Positions 1-11,304 of a stretch of 64,000 bases of DNA are shown one piece after another. Source of the DNA: Gammaproteobacteria bacterium. Lineage in GTDB: Bacteria; Pseudomonadota; Gammaproteobacteria; Xanthomonadales; Marinicellaceae. The translations under genes were made by a program, and so were the position numbers. The notes below the pieces were generated by a model, which worked only from the letters and a program-made list of their open reading frames with translations, was not told the origin of the DNA and did not search any database. Numbering within the stretch: the first letter of the stretch is position 1; each line of letters begins with the position of its first letter. The stretch is taken from NCBI GenBank assembly GCA_024280395.1, contig JAJRQG010000063.1:1-64000 (forward strand), in the 5' to 3' direction.

Positions 1-87
1 GCATCCGTGCACCTGCACCCTACGGGCGTTTTTTTTAAGGAGGGTCATATGAAACAAACTTGAATTAAGATAAATTATTAAAATATT

Positions 88-140
88 AGTGGCTCACTTT
101 TCAACTGGTGAAGTGGCTCAGTTTTGGACCGGTGTTGACA
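88..140 (+). mobile_element. IS21-family-like right end (remnant)
   Basis: Two direct repeats with a 24-bp period (from 88 and from 112) both read AGTGGCTCA followed by a TTT run and a GG; they are followed at 133-140 by TGTTGACA, ending in CA. Multiple subterminal repeats of this kind next to a TG...CA terminus are typical of IS21-family elements (family knowledge). No transposase is visible: the element would extend left of the window or has decayed. At 38-63 a good ribosome site (AAGGAGG) precedes a four-codon reading frame that stops at once, which may be debris of the element. Confidence 0.5.
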
Positions 141-151
141 CCTGTGGCAGC

Positions 152-1333
152 TCACAAAGCTACTGTTGCCATAAATTGGCCAAATTTAACCGATTGCCGA
201 CCTGTCCCTGATTCATTTATTACCTTTTGCTGGGCAAAATCAATCACAGCAACTTCAGAACCTGACCCCTCTCGCATGTATACCAAAGAATCATCTGAAG
301 AAAAATAACCCGTTGCGATATCAAATGGCGCACTTATTTTTTCTGATTGTATTGAATTATCGACATCAATTAATACAAAATTACTCTTGCTGGCAACTAC
401 AAACCGATTAAATTGATTGCTTATTGATAAAAAAACTGGTTTAAAATCTATTTCAGAATGAGCCAATTCTATTATTTCATTATTCACCAACTGGTTAACA
501 TCAAACCCTTTTCCTTTTCTTGATTTGTTCACAAAATAAACGTCTTTGCCCTCATTTGTTGTTATAAAAGCTGCCGCCACATCACCTATTCTTTCTCGTA
601 ACACCGATTTTCCACTATTTTTATCCAACACAATAATTTCGTAGTCATGCCTCTTTGAACTCAGATAGTCGGCAATAAACAAATTTGACGTTATATTAGA
701 TTTATATTCATATTTTGCTTTCTTTTTTGCAAATTTATTTAAACTTTCTCCATTGTGTATATCAATGATTTCAATGGAAGAATAGCCTCTAACTCCTGGC
801 TTACCGCCTATGTACAAAGTATTCTTGGTTGAGGACTGCCCAATTAACACTGCTTTCTTTTCTAGTATCTTAGAATATAACAAACTACCATCTTCAACCA
901 AATATGCATTGACCATATGTATCTTTTTCGATTTCATGACTTGCAATGAAATAATCGTCTCATCTACATTAAAAAAAGGTTCTATATGTGTGCCATAGTA
1001 GAAAGAAGGTATTTTCATATTTTTCCTGAAAATCTCTGTAAAATCATTGGCTGAATAAACAATCAACTCATCTGTTTCTTTTTTCTTCCTTGTAAGATAG
1101 ACCACTAAATATTTTCCACTTGGAGAAAAATATTGACTCAGGCTGTAGCCAACCCCTACCTTTTGGATTTTCAATACATTAAATTCATCAGAAGAATCCA
1201 TCTTCTTTAATGTAAAAGAAAAAACCTTTTTTTTGATTTTGCTAGCACTTTCCGCATAATAGATTTTTGCTGTCGAGTATTGTGTAGAAAATATTAGAGT
1301 AATAAAAAGACTAACTTTAATGATCAAATTCAT
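152..1333 (-). CDS. Secreted beta-propeller-like protein, unknown function
   Basis: A 393-residue protein with an N-terminal signal peptide (hydrophobic residues 3-18, likely cleavage after STA at about 22). The rest has repeated short beta-strand patterns with SGKYLVV, NTLYIGG and KDVYFVN-like strands, as in WD40/YVTN-type propellers, but I cannot assign a named family. Start ATG at 1333 is preceded by AAGGAAAA at a good distance. The stop lies 12 bp inside the end of the IS21-like remnant, so the gene seems to keep its own 3' end. It stands alone; function is not inferable from context. It could also be an irregular TolB-like propeller. Confidence 0.7.
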   Translation of the reverse strand: MNLIIKVSLFITLIFSTQYSTAKIYYAESASKIKKKVFSFTLKKMDSSDEFNVLKIQKVGVGYSLSQYFSPSGKYLVVYLTRKKKETDELIVYSANDFTEIFRKNMKIPSFYYGTHIEPFFNVDETIISLQVMKSKKIHMVNAYLVEDGSLLYSKILEKKAVLIGQSSTKNTLYIGGKPGVRGYSSIEIIDIHNGESLNKFAKKKAKYEYKSNITSNLFIADYLSSKRHDYEIIVLDKNSGKSVLRERIGDVAAAFITTNEGKDVYFVNKSRKGKGFDVNQLVNNEIIELAHSEIDFKPVFLSISNQFNRFVVASKSNFVLIDVDNSIQSEKISAPFDIATGYFSSDDSLVYMREGSGSEVAVIDFAQQKVINESGTGRQSVKFGQFMATVAL

Positions 1334-1656
1334 GTGTCGTTTTCCTTGTTTAAGAACATATAAAAACGCAAGATTATACAGGATTGTTTTAAATACTTAA
1401 CTACTTGTCCCAAATTTAAAAAAAATGTTTTAAAGTCTACACAATTTCTCCACTTAGCTGCATTGATTTAAGGATTGAAAACTACAAATCGTACAGCAGC
1501 AAAGAGAGCCGAGTGTTTCGATGAGTTATATTGTTGTAGGTTGGCTACTGAGGGTCTAAGCACAATATTCGGATTTTGGCTTAACATATTTTAAGTTTTA
1601 TGGGGCAATTAATACTCTGATGTTGGGCTGCGCAAGCTTTGCCCAACCTTACTGAT
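1334..1656. other. Intergenic region without a gene
   Basis: A 323-bp AT-rich stretch with no convincing reading frame. It contains the promoter side of the gene ending at 152 and, at its right end, the hairpin listed at 1622-1647. I see nothing else that can be supported. Confidence 0.6.
1622..1647. repeat. GTTGGGC...GCCCAAC hairpin, possible terminator
   Basis: A perfect 7-bp stem (GTTGGGC at 1622-1628 with GCCCAAC at 1641-1647) around a 12-nt loop lies just past the stop of the minus-strand gene at 1657. There is no T-run in either direction, so it may be a dispersed palindromic repeat rather than a classical terminator; a similar GC-rich palindrome occurs at 9481-9496. Confidence 0.45.
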
Positions 1657-2061
1657 TTAGTTCAATCTAACAGCACTGTTACGTTTGACAACAGGTCCCT
1701 TTATCAGTTTTTTGTCTTTAAATAAATAAATCACATCCATCACTTTAATTCTTTCATTTGTTTTGTTATCTAAACCATAGAGCTCAACAATTATCCTATC
1801 TTCACTTTGAATAATCTTATTCTGCTTATTTCTTTTAACTTTTTTAAGTATATTTTTATATTGCTTGCTTTGAGGTGAAATAGGAATGTTATGTTCCATT
1901 AAAAACAACAAATCTCTAACTTTCATTTTACCTAAATCATTAACTTCATCCTTCGATAAATATATAGTAGGAGCATTTTTATTCCCTTGAGTTTCTATTT
2001 CTGCACTTTGTGAATTTGACAAAACAAAAACTAAAAAGACTATATATTTTTTAAAAATCAT
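1657..2061 (-). CDS. Small secreted protein, unknown function
   Basis: A protein of about 134 residues with an N-terminal export signal (MIFKKYIVFLVFVLSNSQSA), then a charged, lysine-rich body without a recognisable domain. The reading frame is open back to a TTG at 2073, but the ATG at 2061 has GGAG about 6 bases upstream and gives a normal signal peptide, so I start there. The upstream region is part of the duplicated repeat block from 2069. Not recognised; no cysteine pairs or catalytic motifs seen. Confidence 0.6.
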   Translation of the reverse strand: MIFKKYIVFLVFVLSNSQSAEIETQGNKNAPTIYLSKDEVNDLGKMKVRDLLFLMEHNIPISPQSKQYKNILKKVKRNKQNKIIQSEDRIIVELYGLDNKTNERIKVMDVIYLFKDKKLIKGPVVKRNSAVRLN

Positions 2062-2068
2062 TTGAACT

Positions 2069-2334
2069 CCCAATTTTGATTTAGAATGTTTAGTTTTTGG
2101 CTCCTAAGGGTTGGATTTGCGCACGCAGGATGGGGAGCGTATAGGACATACGCAACCCACCCGAGTACGTAAATACTTCATGGATTCCCGCCTTCGCGAG
2201 AATGACGGTTTAGTTGTACCCAATTTTGATTTAGAATGCTTAGATTTTGCTTCCTATTGGCAGAGTTTGCGCACGGAGAATGTGCGCGTATAGGACATAC
2301 GTAAACATTCGAGTACGCAAACTCTGCCAATAGG
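2069..2334. repeat. Duplicated palindromic repeat block
   Basis: Two diverged copies of an approximately 110-bp unit start at 2071 and 2220 (offset 149 bp), each opening with CAATTTTGATTTAGAATG and carrying the palindromic core CGTATAGGACATACG (2138-2152 and 2287-2301). Copy two is bounded by a perfect 19-bp inverted repeat (2253-2271 with 2316-2334, key sequence GGCAGAGTTTGCG). Between the copies is a palindrome at 2183-2203 (ATTCCCG CCTTCGCG AGAAT) like the dispersed ATTCCCGC repeats known from Neisseria and other proteobacteria. The block separates two minus-strand genes, and could fold into strong hairpins that end transcription. Confidence 0.65.
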
Positions 2335-2365
2335 GAGTAAAAGATACACATTATCAATCAAAATT

Positions 2366-4348
2366 TTACCAGTGGACGCCTTGCATTAGAGAAGCAAATG
2401 CCACTTGCTCTGGCGAAGACTTATGCCCACCACCTTTATTGCCCTTGGCCGCTGCTGAATCTGGAAACATATTAAATGCGGTATTCATGATCACTTCCAT
2501 AGATTTTGGAGCCAGTGCATGGGCCACCTGCATAAAGATTCCGAGACGTGTGGCTATGCGTTGTGGTCGACGAATAATCGCATCTTTAACCATATCTGCA
2601 GCTTCTTCGGGAGAAATGGTTGGCACATTGTCATACATTTTTGTAGGAGCAATCATCGGTGTGCGCACTAAGGGCATGTTTATAGTCGTGAACGCTATAT
2701 TGGTATCATTGAACTCTGCAGCGGCACATCTTGAAAATGCATCTAACGCAGCTTTTGATGACACATACGCTGAAAACCGTGGTGCATTGGTCAACACACC
2801 AATGGATGAAATATTAATTACTTGGCCTTTTTTCTGTTCAGTCATGCCAGGCAAGAAACCCATGATTAAACGCAAACAACCAAAATAATTCAGCTGCATA
2901 GTACGTTCAAAATCATGAAAACGGTCATAACTCAAAGCAATAGAACGTCGAATAGAACGTCCTGCGTTATTGACCAATATATCTACACCACCTAAATCCT
3001 TGGTGACATCTTCAATTAACTTGTCTGCTGAGCTCATGTCCGATAAATCGCAAGTATACAAAGATGTCTTTGAACCTTCTTTCTTCATCATTTTTTGTGT
3101 TTCTAACAATTTTTCCATGCCGCGCGCCACCATAATCACATGTGCTCCAGCCCTGCCCAACATAATAGCAGTGGCTTGACCGATGCCTGAAGATGCACCT
3201 GTTACCATCACACGCTTGCCTTCTACACGGCCACGTAAACTTTTATCGATGAACAGTTCAGGGTCTAAATTACGTTCCCAATAATCCCATAATTTGTAGG
3301 CGTACTTACGTAAATCAGGGACTTTTATATCAGTTCCTTGTAACAGTTTAGCCGTTTCACGGTTATCAAACCGGGTTGGGTAATTAATAAAACTCAATAC
3401 ACCTGGTGGTATTCCTAGACCTTCCATCACCTGTTTTCTAATGCGCCTAACTGGAGATAGCATCATCAAACCTTGTTTAACCGCATTGGGCACAAAATTA
3501 AATATCCTTGCATCAATGCGCATAGTCATCAAAGGTGCATGTGCCGCTTTTGAGAAAATATTCAACACTTCACCAATTTTACGGGGCTTGGGATCTGTTA
3601 AATGAAAACATTTACCGTGCTGGCCTTTGGTGTGTGCAATATGATCCATGGCATCCACCACATAATCCACAGGAACCATATTCAATCGCCCACCTTCAAG
3701 ACCCATGGTTGGCATCCAAGCAGGTAACATCGCACGCATTTTTTGAATGAGTTTAAAGAAATAATAAGGGCCATCAATTTTATCAATCTCGCCCGTTTCT
3801 GAATGTCCCAACACCATAGCAGGACGATAAATTTGAAATGGCACTTTACATTCTCTGCGCACCACACCTTCTGACTCGTGTTTGGTTTTGAAATATGGGT
3901 TGTCCAAACCAGTTGCTTCATCAAACATGTCTTCTCGAAACACACCGTTGTATAAACCTGCAGCAGCAATAGACGAGGTGTGGTGAAAACATTTGGCCTT
4001 GATAGAGTCAGCAAACTCTACAGCACTTCGTGTACCGCCAACATTGGCCGATTCTTGTTGCTCCATTGAGGCACTCATGTCATAAACAGCGGCCAAATGA
4101 AACATGTGGTTGATTTTTCCTTTCAATTCATACCGGTTCTTTTTGCTTACTCCAAGATTGTTCTTGGTTAAATCACCGGTTATGGCAACAACTCTTCCTT
4201 TTGGTGCATTAATTTTCTCTAACAATGCATTTAATTTTTTCTTTGACCCTGATCTAACCAATACATATATTTTGCCTTTTCGTGCAAATAATTTTGGTAG
4301 TAGATGAGAGCCGATAAATCCTGTTGCGCCTGTGACAAAATAAGCCAT
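2366..4348 (-). CDS. Fatty acyl-CoA reductase, two-domain SDR (alcohol-forming type)
   Basis: A 660-residue fusion of an N-terminal extended SDR (TGATGFIG at about 7-14; YFKTK active-site pattern) and a C-terminal classical SDR (TGASSGIG at about 383-390, NNAG, then YVSSK). Length and sequence track the 661-residue Marinobacter fatty acyl-CoA reductase Maqu_2507, which reduces fatty acyl-CoA to fatty alcohol with NADPH (family knowledge; characteristic stretches such as GRSIRRSIALSYDRFHDFER are kept). It is divergent from the acyl-CoA-binding protein and TetR genes across 88 bp, which suggests shared control of acyl-CoA use. Start ATG has AAGGG eight bases upstream. A product role in wax esters is inference: no wax synthase is in the window. 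Confidence 0.88.
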   Translation of the reverse strand: MAYFVTGATGFIGSHLLPKLFARKGKIYVLVRSGSKKKLNALLEKINAPKGRVVAITGDLTKNNLGVSKKNRYELKGKINHMFHLAAVYDMSASMEQQESANVGGTRSAVEFADSIKAKCFHHTSSIAAAGLYNGVFREDMFDEATGLDNPYFKTKHESEGVVRRECKVPFQIYRPAMVLGHSETGEIDKIDGPYYFFKLIQKMRAMLPAWMPTMGLEGGRLNMVPVDYVVDAMDHIAHTKGQHGKCFHLTDPKPRKIGEVLNIFSKAAHAPLMTMRIDARIFNFVPNAVKQGLMMLSPVRRIRKQVMEGLGIPPGVLSFINYPTRFDNRETAKLLQGTDIKVPDLRKYAYKLWDYWERNLDPELFIDKSLRGRVEGKRVMVTGASSGIGQATAIMLGRAGAHVIMVARGMEKLLETQKMMKKEGSKTSLYTCDLSDMSSADKLIEDVTKDLGGVDILVNNAGRSIRRSIALSYDRFHDFERTMQLNYFGCLRLIMGFLPGMTEQKKGQVINISSIGVLTNAPRFSAYVSSKAALDAFSRCAAAEFNDTNIAFTTINMPLVRTPMIAPTKMYDNVPTISPEEAADMVKDAIIRRPQRIATRLGIFMQVAHALAPKSMEVIMNTAFNMFPDSAAAKGNKGGGHKSSPEQVAFASLMQGVHW

Positions 4349-4436
4349 ATTGAATACCCTTGTTTTTTTATTGATTGACGATTAGTATTATACATGTCAA
4401 AATAGTTTTTTTAAGCGTTTATTTGAGAAATTGATT

Positions 4437-4694
4437 ATGACTGATACAGCTGAACTATTTAATAAAGCACAAGAAGACATCAAAACTCTGACTGAAAAAC
4501 CCAGTGATGATGATTTATTAACCTTGTACTCTTTCTACAAACAAGCCACAGATGGTGACGTAACAGGCGACAGACCAGGCTTCTTTGATTTTGCTGGCGG
4601 TGCTAAATTTGATGCCCGTGAAAAAATCAAAGGCATGGATAGCGGTGAAGCCATGCAAAAATATATTGATACTGTAAAAGGTTTAATGGGCTAA
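4437..4694 (+). CDS. Acyl-CoA-binding protein (ACBP)
   Basis: An 85-residue protein matching the full length of the ACBP family. It keeps the family pattern LYSFYKQATDGDVTGDRPG followed by FDFAGGAKFDAREKIKGM, which forms the acyl-CoA pocket. ACBP binds and buffers long-chain acyl-CoA in the cytosol. The frame opens at a TTG (4431), but the ATG at 4437 fits the family start (MTDTAELFN) and is used here. It lies 17 bp before the TetR gene on the same strand and is divergent from the fatty acyl-CoA reductase, whose substrate it could deliver; the link is inferred from position. Confidence 0.9.
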   Translation: MTDTAELFNKAQEDIKTLTEKPSDDDLLTLYSFYKQATDGDVTGDRPGFFDFAGGAKFDAREKIKGMDSGEAMQKYIDTVKGLMG

Positions 4695-4711
4695 AGGACA
4701 ATCAACCTAAC

Positions 4712-5335
4712 ATGAAGACCAAGGATCGAATCATAGAAACAGCCCTTTATCTGTTCAATGAAGAAGGTGAACCCAATGTAACAACAAATCACATTGCCGA
4801 TGAAATGGACATTTCTCCGGGAAATTTGTATTATCACTACCGTTCTAAAGACGATATTATTTGGCAAATATTTCTAAATTATGAAAAAAAGATAAAACAA
4901 GTATTGCTACAAAAAGATGTCAACTATACATCTATGGAAGACATGTGGTTTTATTTACACATGGTGTTTGAAGTAATTGCAGAATACCGTTTTTTGTACC
5001 GAAACTTGATTCAACTAATGAACCGAATTGAATTTTTAAAACGACATTTTAGACACATCTTAGCACTAAAGTCACAAACAGCTCTAAATATCATGACCAG
5101 TCTAGCCGACGAAGAGTTGCTAAATGCAGACAAATCAACCATTGCTTCTTTGGCTGACCAAATCGCACTAACCGCTACTTTCTGGTTAAATTATTCTATT
5201 GCCATTTATGATGACGATTTTGACGAAGAAAAGAAGCTATCTCATGGAATTTTTCATATAATGCGCATGGTTGCACCATTTTTGACAGAAAATGACAAGT
5301 CATTATTGGATGAACTCTCCGCACAATACCTCTAA
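4712..5335 (+). CDS. TetR/AcrR-family transcriptional regulator
   Basis: A 207-residue TetR-type regulator. Residues about 1-50 form the DNA-binding domain: KDRIIETALYLFNEEGEPNVTT, then the helix-turn-helix ISPGNLYYHYRSKDDI. The rest is alpha-helical and would carry the ligand and dimer functions. It sits between the ACBP and guanine deaminase genes, and divergent from the acyl-CoA reductase. Control of that lipid locus, perhaps by acyl-CoA, is a reasonable guess only; I did not find a clear operator palindrome in the 88-bp divergent gap. Confidence 0.88.
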   Translation: MKTKDRIIETALYLFNEEGEPNVTTNHIADEMDISPGNLYYHYRSKDDIIWQIFLNYEKKIKQVLLQKDVNYTSMEDMWFYLHMVFEVIAEYRFLYRNLIQLMNRIEFLKRHFRHILALKSQTALNIMTSLADEELLNADKSTIASLADQIALTATFWLNYSIAIYDDDFDEEKKLSHGIFHIMRMVAPFLTENDKSLLDELSAQYL

Positions 5336-5354
5336 TTACAACAAATACAATACT

Positions 5355-5822
5355 ATGAACAAAGAATTTATGCGCCAAGCCATTGCGCTTTCGATTGATA
5401 ATGTCAAACAAAACAAAGGTGGCCCCTTTGGAGCTGTCGTTGTCAAAGATGGTGAAGTAATTGCAACTGGTGCCAATTGCGTCACTTCTGACAATGATCC
5501 AACCGCCCATGCTGAAGTGACGGCTATTCGCAATGCTTGCAAAGAGTTGGGGACTTTTCAATTAGATGGCTGTGAAATTTACACTTCATGCGAACCATGC
5601 CCAATGTGCTTGGGAGCGATTTACTGGGCAAGGCCAAAAGCTGTTTATTATGGCAACACCAAAGCAGATGCTGCAGAAATTAATTTTGATGACCAGTTTA
5701 TCTACGATGAATTAGACCTGCCTTTAAACAGGCGCAATTTGAAAATCAGACAGCTTCTCAGAGGCGAAGCTTTGGTTGCCTTTCAGCTTTGGCAAAAAAA
5801 TACAGAAAAAACCACCTATTAA
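5355..5822 (+). CDS. guaD: Guanine deaminase, cytidine-deaminase fold (GuaD type)
   Basis: A 155-residue zinc deaminase. The metal site is plain: HAE at 52-54 (H ligand, E proton shuttle) and PCPMC at 81-85 (two Cys ligands). Overall sequence follows Bacillus GuaD closely, including GGPFGAVVVKDG, NDPTAHAEVTAIR and GAIYWARPKAV, so guanine to xanthine plus ammonia is the likely reaction. The frame is open from an ATG at 5292 inside tetR, but 5355 matches the family N-terminus (MNKEF...). No good ribosome site precedes it; it begins 19 bp after the tetR stop and may rely on coupling. A related nucleoside or tRNA adenosine deaminase role is less likely. Confidence 0.85.
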   Translation: MNKEFMRQAIALSIDNVKQNKGGPFGAVVVKDGEVIATGANCVTSDNDPTAHAEVTAIRNACKELGTFQLDGCEIYTSCEPCPMCLGAIYWARPKAVYYGNTKADAAEINFDDQFIYDELDLPLNRRNLKIRQLLRGEALVAFQLWQKNTEKTTY

Positions 5823-5892
5823 TTTAGATTTTATTTAAATTCAGCTACATTTATGCTATATTAGCAAATTCTAATATACAAGGTACTTTGAC

Positions 5893-6198
5893 ATGAAAAA
5901 ACTATTAATCACTGGTGCAATTTTAGCTACTGGCTTAATTTCAACACAATCATTTGCAGCAGATGTTGCAGCTGGTAAGGCAAAAGCAGCAGCTTGTGCA
6001 GCTTGTCATGGCGCAAATGGAATTTCTATTGCACCAATGTGGCCAAACTTAGCTGGACAAAAAGAAGTCTATTTATCTAAACAAATTAAAGCATTCCGTG
6101 ATGGCACAAGAAAAGATCCATCCATGTCACCAATGGCAGCAGGCTTATCTGATGCAGATGCTGATAATTTGGCGGCTTATTTTTCTAGTTTAAAATAA
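5893..6198 (+). CDS. Small periplasmic class I cytochrome c (c553-like)
   Basis: A 101-residue precursor: signal peptide residues 1-22 (ends SFA-A), haem site CAACH at 35-39, and methionines near 78-81 (MSPM) as the likely sixth ligand. Mature size is about 80 residues, normal for c553/c5-type electron carriers. The [19 protein letters not shown]-terminal helix is typical of the family. AAGG lies about nine bases before the ATG, and a clear terminator follows at 6223, so it is a single-gene unit. It would carry electrons in the periplasm, for example to an oxidase; the partner is unknown. Confidence 0.9.
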   Translation: MKKLLITGAILATGLISTQSFAADVAAGKAKAAACAACHGANGISIAPMWPNLAGQKEVYLSKQIKAFRDGTRKDPSMSPMAAGLSDADADNLAAYFSSLK

Positions 6199-6222
6199 AC
6201 TAAGCATATAAAAATTATAAAG

Positions 6223-6251
6223 AGCCTCAATTATATTGGGGCTTTCTTTTT
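6223..6251 (+). terminator. Rho-independent terminator after cytochrome c gene
   Basis: Stem AGCCTCAA (6223-6230) pairs with TTGGGGCT (6236-6243) with one G-U pair and a five-base loop, followed by TTCTTTTT. It lies 25 bp after the cytochrome c stop. Confidence 0.8.
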
Positions 6252-6347
6252 GACAATTTTTTATTCAGGCTTTTTTATTCCCCAATCATCTTGCTAATCA
6301 AAGTAATTTTATATAACATTATAATCCTATTTTGTTTATAGAGACTT

Positions 6348-9420
<3,073 letters not shown>

Positions 9421-9477
9421 ATGATTAATGGTGAATGATGAATGGAAAATCAAGAGTTTTTTTGCCTCCAAAAGCCG

Positions 9478-9499
9478 TAGGGTGGGCTTGCCCACCAAC
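9478..9499. repeat. Dispersed GC-rich palindrome
   Basis: GGTGGGC (9481-9487) pairs perfectly with GCCCACC (9490-9496) within TAGGGTGGGCTTGCCCACCA. This motif is widespread as an intergenic repeat in proteobacteria. It lies in the frame-open region before the ATG at 9530, an argument that the longer reading frame from 9428 is not the true gene. Confidence 0.55.
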
Positions 9500-9529
9500 A
9501 GTGATTATCGAAATTTAAATTTGATTATT

Positions 9530-9937
9530 ATGAATATAGATAGACTTAAAAAGAAACGTCAAAAAAATGTTCAAGAACAAAATACCCTCAAAAAACACAC
9601 TATTTATAATGAGGCTATTTTCTGGAAAAAAAATACAGTACCTAATGTGTTAAGAAAATTATTAATAACGAAAGGTATAAATACTGATTTGGGTATTTTC
9701 TTAAACTATGAACAAGACTATCCAGGAATATCGACAGATGAAGGAATAGTGTTAACAGTAGATAGGAAATTCTTTAAGTTTGAAATGGATTTAAATACAG
9801 ATAGAACCAAGTTAGTTGAATTTTATTCATTGAAAGATATTACTGCTGACATAGAAATAATTAAATCAAAAAAAGGAACTGGAGCTACTTGGGGCTGGTT
9901 GGCTTTAGAGGTATTAGATGAAATTAATAGCGCTTAA
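9530..9937 (+). CDS. Hypothetical protein, unknown function
   Basis: About 135 residues with a basic N-terminus (MNIDRLKKKRQKN) and a mixed alpha/beta body; no signal peptide or membrane segment. The frame is open from 9428, but 9428-9529 holds a palindromic repeat, so I start at the ATG at 9530. No clear ribosome site precedes it. The C-terminal half (EGIVLTVDRKFFKFEMDLN, then GATWGWLALEVL) has the feel of small immunity-like or contact-system proteins, but I cannot assign it. It stands alone between fadH and the convergent DUF1697 gene. Confidence 0.5.
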   Translation: MNIDRLKKKRQKNVQEQNTLKKHTIYNEAIFWKKNTVPNVLRKLLITKGINTDLGIFLNYEQDYPGISTDEGIVLTVDRKFFKFEMDLNTDRTKLVEFYSLKDITADIEIIKSKKGTGATWGWLALEVLDEINSA

Positions 9938-10026
9938 TGGTAAATTAATTTTTCCACGTACCCTATTATAAGCATCTGAATATTCACACATTATACCCTA
10001 ATTTGTATTTTATCTGTTTTTCTTCA

Positions 10027-10569
10027 CTATTTTAATTCATTCATTATTTCATGTATTTTACAAACCGTTCGCCAATTGCGACTGGTCATTGAAACACCAA
10101 TGGCCTTTTCACTTTGGGCGGCCAATTTTGATCGGCCTATTCCATCCGGGGCATGTAGATAGAATACTTGATTGATCAACTGGAAACGTTCGCTGGTTAT
10201 TTTTAAAGAATCTAATTTATCTAAATTTGCATCTTCAGAAACAGACTCTAAAAAACCAAAATGTAAGGTCTTTGGATCAGATTCTGCCTCAGGGTAAGGG
10301 TTATTGTTAATCGCTTGTAGAAAATCATTACTTGAAAGAATTAATACTTGGGGTTTGAAATTGTGCTGAAGATCAATTTCTTGGCTAAGCTGTTCTGAAA
10401 GTTTGGAAGTGTTTTTGTGATCAGTTTGAAACACAACATTGCCGCTCTGAATGTAGGTTTTTATATTTTGACACCCAAGTGCATCAAGAATAATCACCAA
10501 CTCTTTCATCAATAATTTATTGCGGCCACCGACATTAATGCCTCTAAGCAACATCACGAATGTTTTCAC
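10027..10569 (-). CDS. DUF1697 family protein
   Basis: A protein of about 180 residues with the DUF1697 hallmark MLLRGINVGGRNKLLMKEL at the N-terminus, followed by IKTYIQSGNVVF and a C-terminal GIGRSKLAAQSEKAIGVSMTSRNWRTV stretch. The family is common in bacteria and its function is unknown. The frame is open from a TTG at 10590, but the GTG at 10569 has AGGAGA about seven bases upstream and matches the family start. It follows the gamma-glutamylcyclotransferase-like gene by about 20 bp. Confidence 0.85.
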   Translation of the reverse strand: MKTFVMLLRGINVGGRNKLLMKELVIILDALGCQNIKTYIQSGNVVFQTDHKNTSKLSEQLSQEIDLQHNFKPQVLILSSNDFLQAINNNPYPEAESDPKTLHFGFLESVSEDANLDKLDSLKITSERFQLINQVFYLHAPDGIGRSKLAAQSEKAIGVSMTSRNWRTVCKIHEIMNELK

Positions 10570-10591
10570 TGAACTTCTCCTCTCGAACAAA

Positions 10592-10921
10592 TTATTTCAA
10601 TACATAAACAAAAGCATCAACAAAATTGCCATCATTGAGTTTCGCTTTGGTTAGAACTCGTTGATAGCCTTCTCCTTCAAAATCATCCAACATTTGCCAA
10701 TTATTCGTTAAATTTTCTGATAAAAATAAAAATCCGGAAACTTTTTGCCCGCTATCATCACTAAGAACAATACCAGGATAGCCCATTTCCGCGCCCCACC
10801 CTTGCTGTTTCAACATCCCTTCAACAGTGGCATCCTGCCAAGATCCACCTATATCCGCAAGTATATGCTCATTGGGTCGATTTGGCCCCAGAGTTCCGTA
10901 TACAAACAATCTTTCTACCAC
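10592..10921 (-). CDS. Gamma-glutamylcyclotransferase-like (AIG2/GGCT fold)
   Basis: A 109-residue protein with the GGCT-fold nucleotide-free pocket motif FVYGTL near residues 6-11, and a conserved acidic stretch DDFEGEGYQR near 78-87 that supplies the catalytic glutamate. Family members cleave gamma-glutamyl compounds to 5-oxoproline; the substrate here is not known. Translation starts at GTG with GGAG about nine bases upstream. It lies between the DksA-like gene and the DUF1697 gene on the same strand. Confidence 0.8.
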   Translation of the reverse strand: MVERLFVYGTLGPNRPNEHILADIGGSWQDATVEGMLKQQGWGAEMGYPGIVLSDDSGQKVSGFLFLSENLTNNWQMLDDFEGEGYQRVLTKAKLNDGNFVDAFVYVLK

Positions 10922-10968
10922 AATTTATCACTCCACCCGAATGAATAATATTCGTTCATATATTGCCA

Positions 10969-11304
10969 TCAATCACAACAATTCACACATTTTGTTGCAG
11001 CTGGATCAATAGATAATCGCCCTAAAATGATTTCTTCATCACACACCTCACAAAAACCGTAATCATCATTGTCTATGCGAATCAATGCAGCTTTAATTTG
11101 CACCATACTATTTTTACGTCGACGTTCAACTTCCATTGCCATTTGTTGGGCTTGCATGGCATCCATGCGAGACAAACGGCCCACACTGTTTTGATCTAAC
11201 ACTACCGTAGCTGCCGATGTTTTTAATGACTGTTTTAATTCACCCAGCTCAACTTGCTTTTTCAACAACTGATCTTTTAATTTTAAGATGTCGCTCTGAT
11301 TCAT
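10969..11304 (-). CDS. DksA/TraR-family zinc finger protein
   Basis: A 111-residue protein with a helical N-terminus (coiled coil, residues about 3-35) and a C-terminal four-cysteine zinc site CEVC...CVNC near 85-109. This is the short DksA/TraR type, which can bind the RNA polymerase secondary channel. The acidic DxxDA tip of true DksA is only partly matched (LSRMDAMQAQQ), so a DksA2 or YbiI-like role is possible. Its ATG overlaps the stop of the upstream membrane protein gene (ATGA), so translation is coupled. Confidence 0.82.
   Translation of the reverse strand: MNQSDILKLKDQLLKKQVELGELKQSLKTSAATVVLDQNSVGRLSRMDAMQAQQMAMEVERRRKNSMVQIKAALIRIDNDDYGFCEVCDEEIILGRLSIDPAATKCVNCCD

Noticed and set aside
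2439-2888. 149-codon plus-strand frame opposite the acyl-CoA reductase
   Set aside because: Shadow of a strongly conserved SDR domain on the minus strand.
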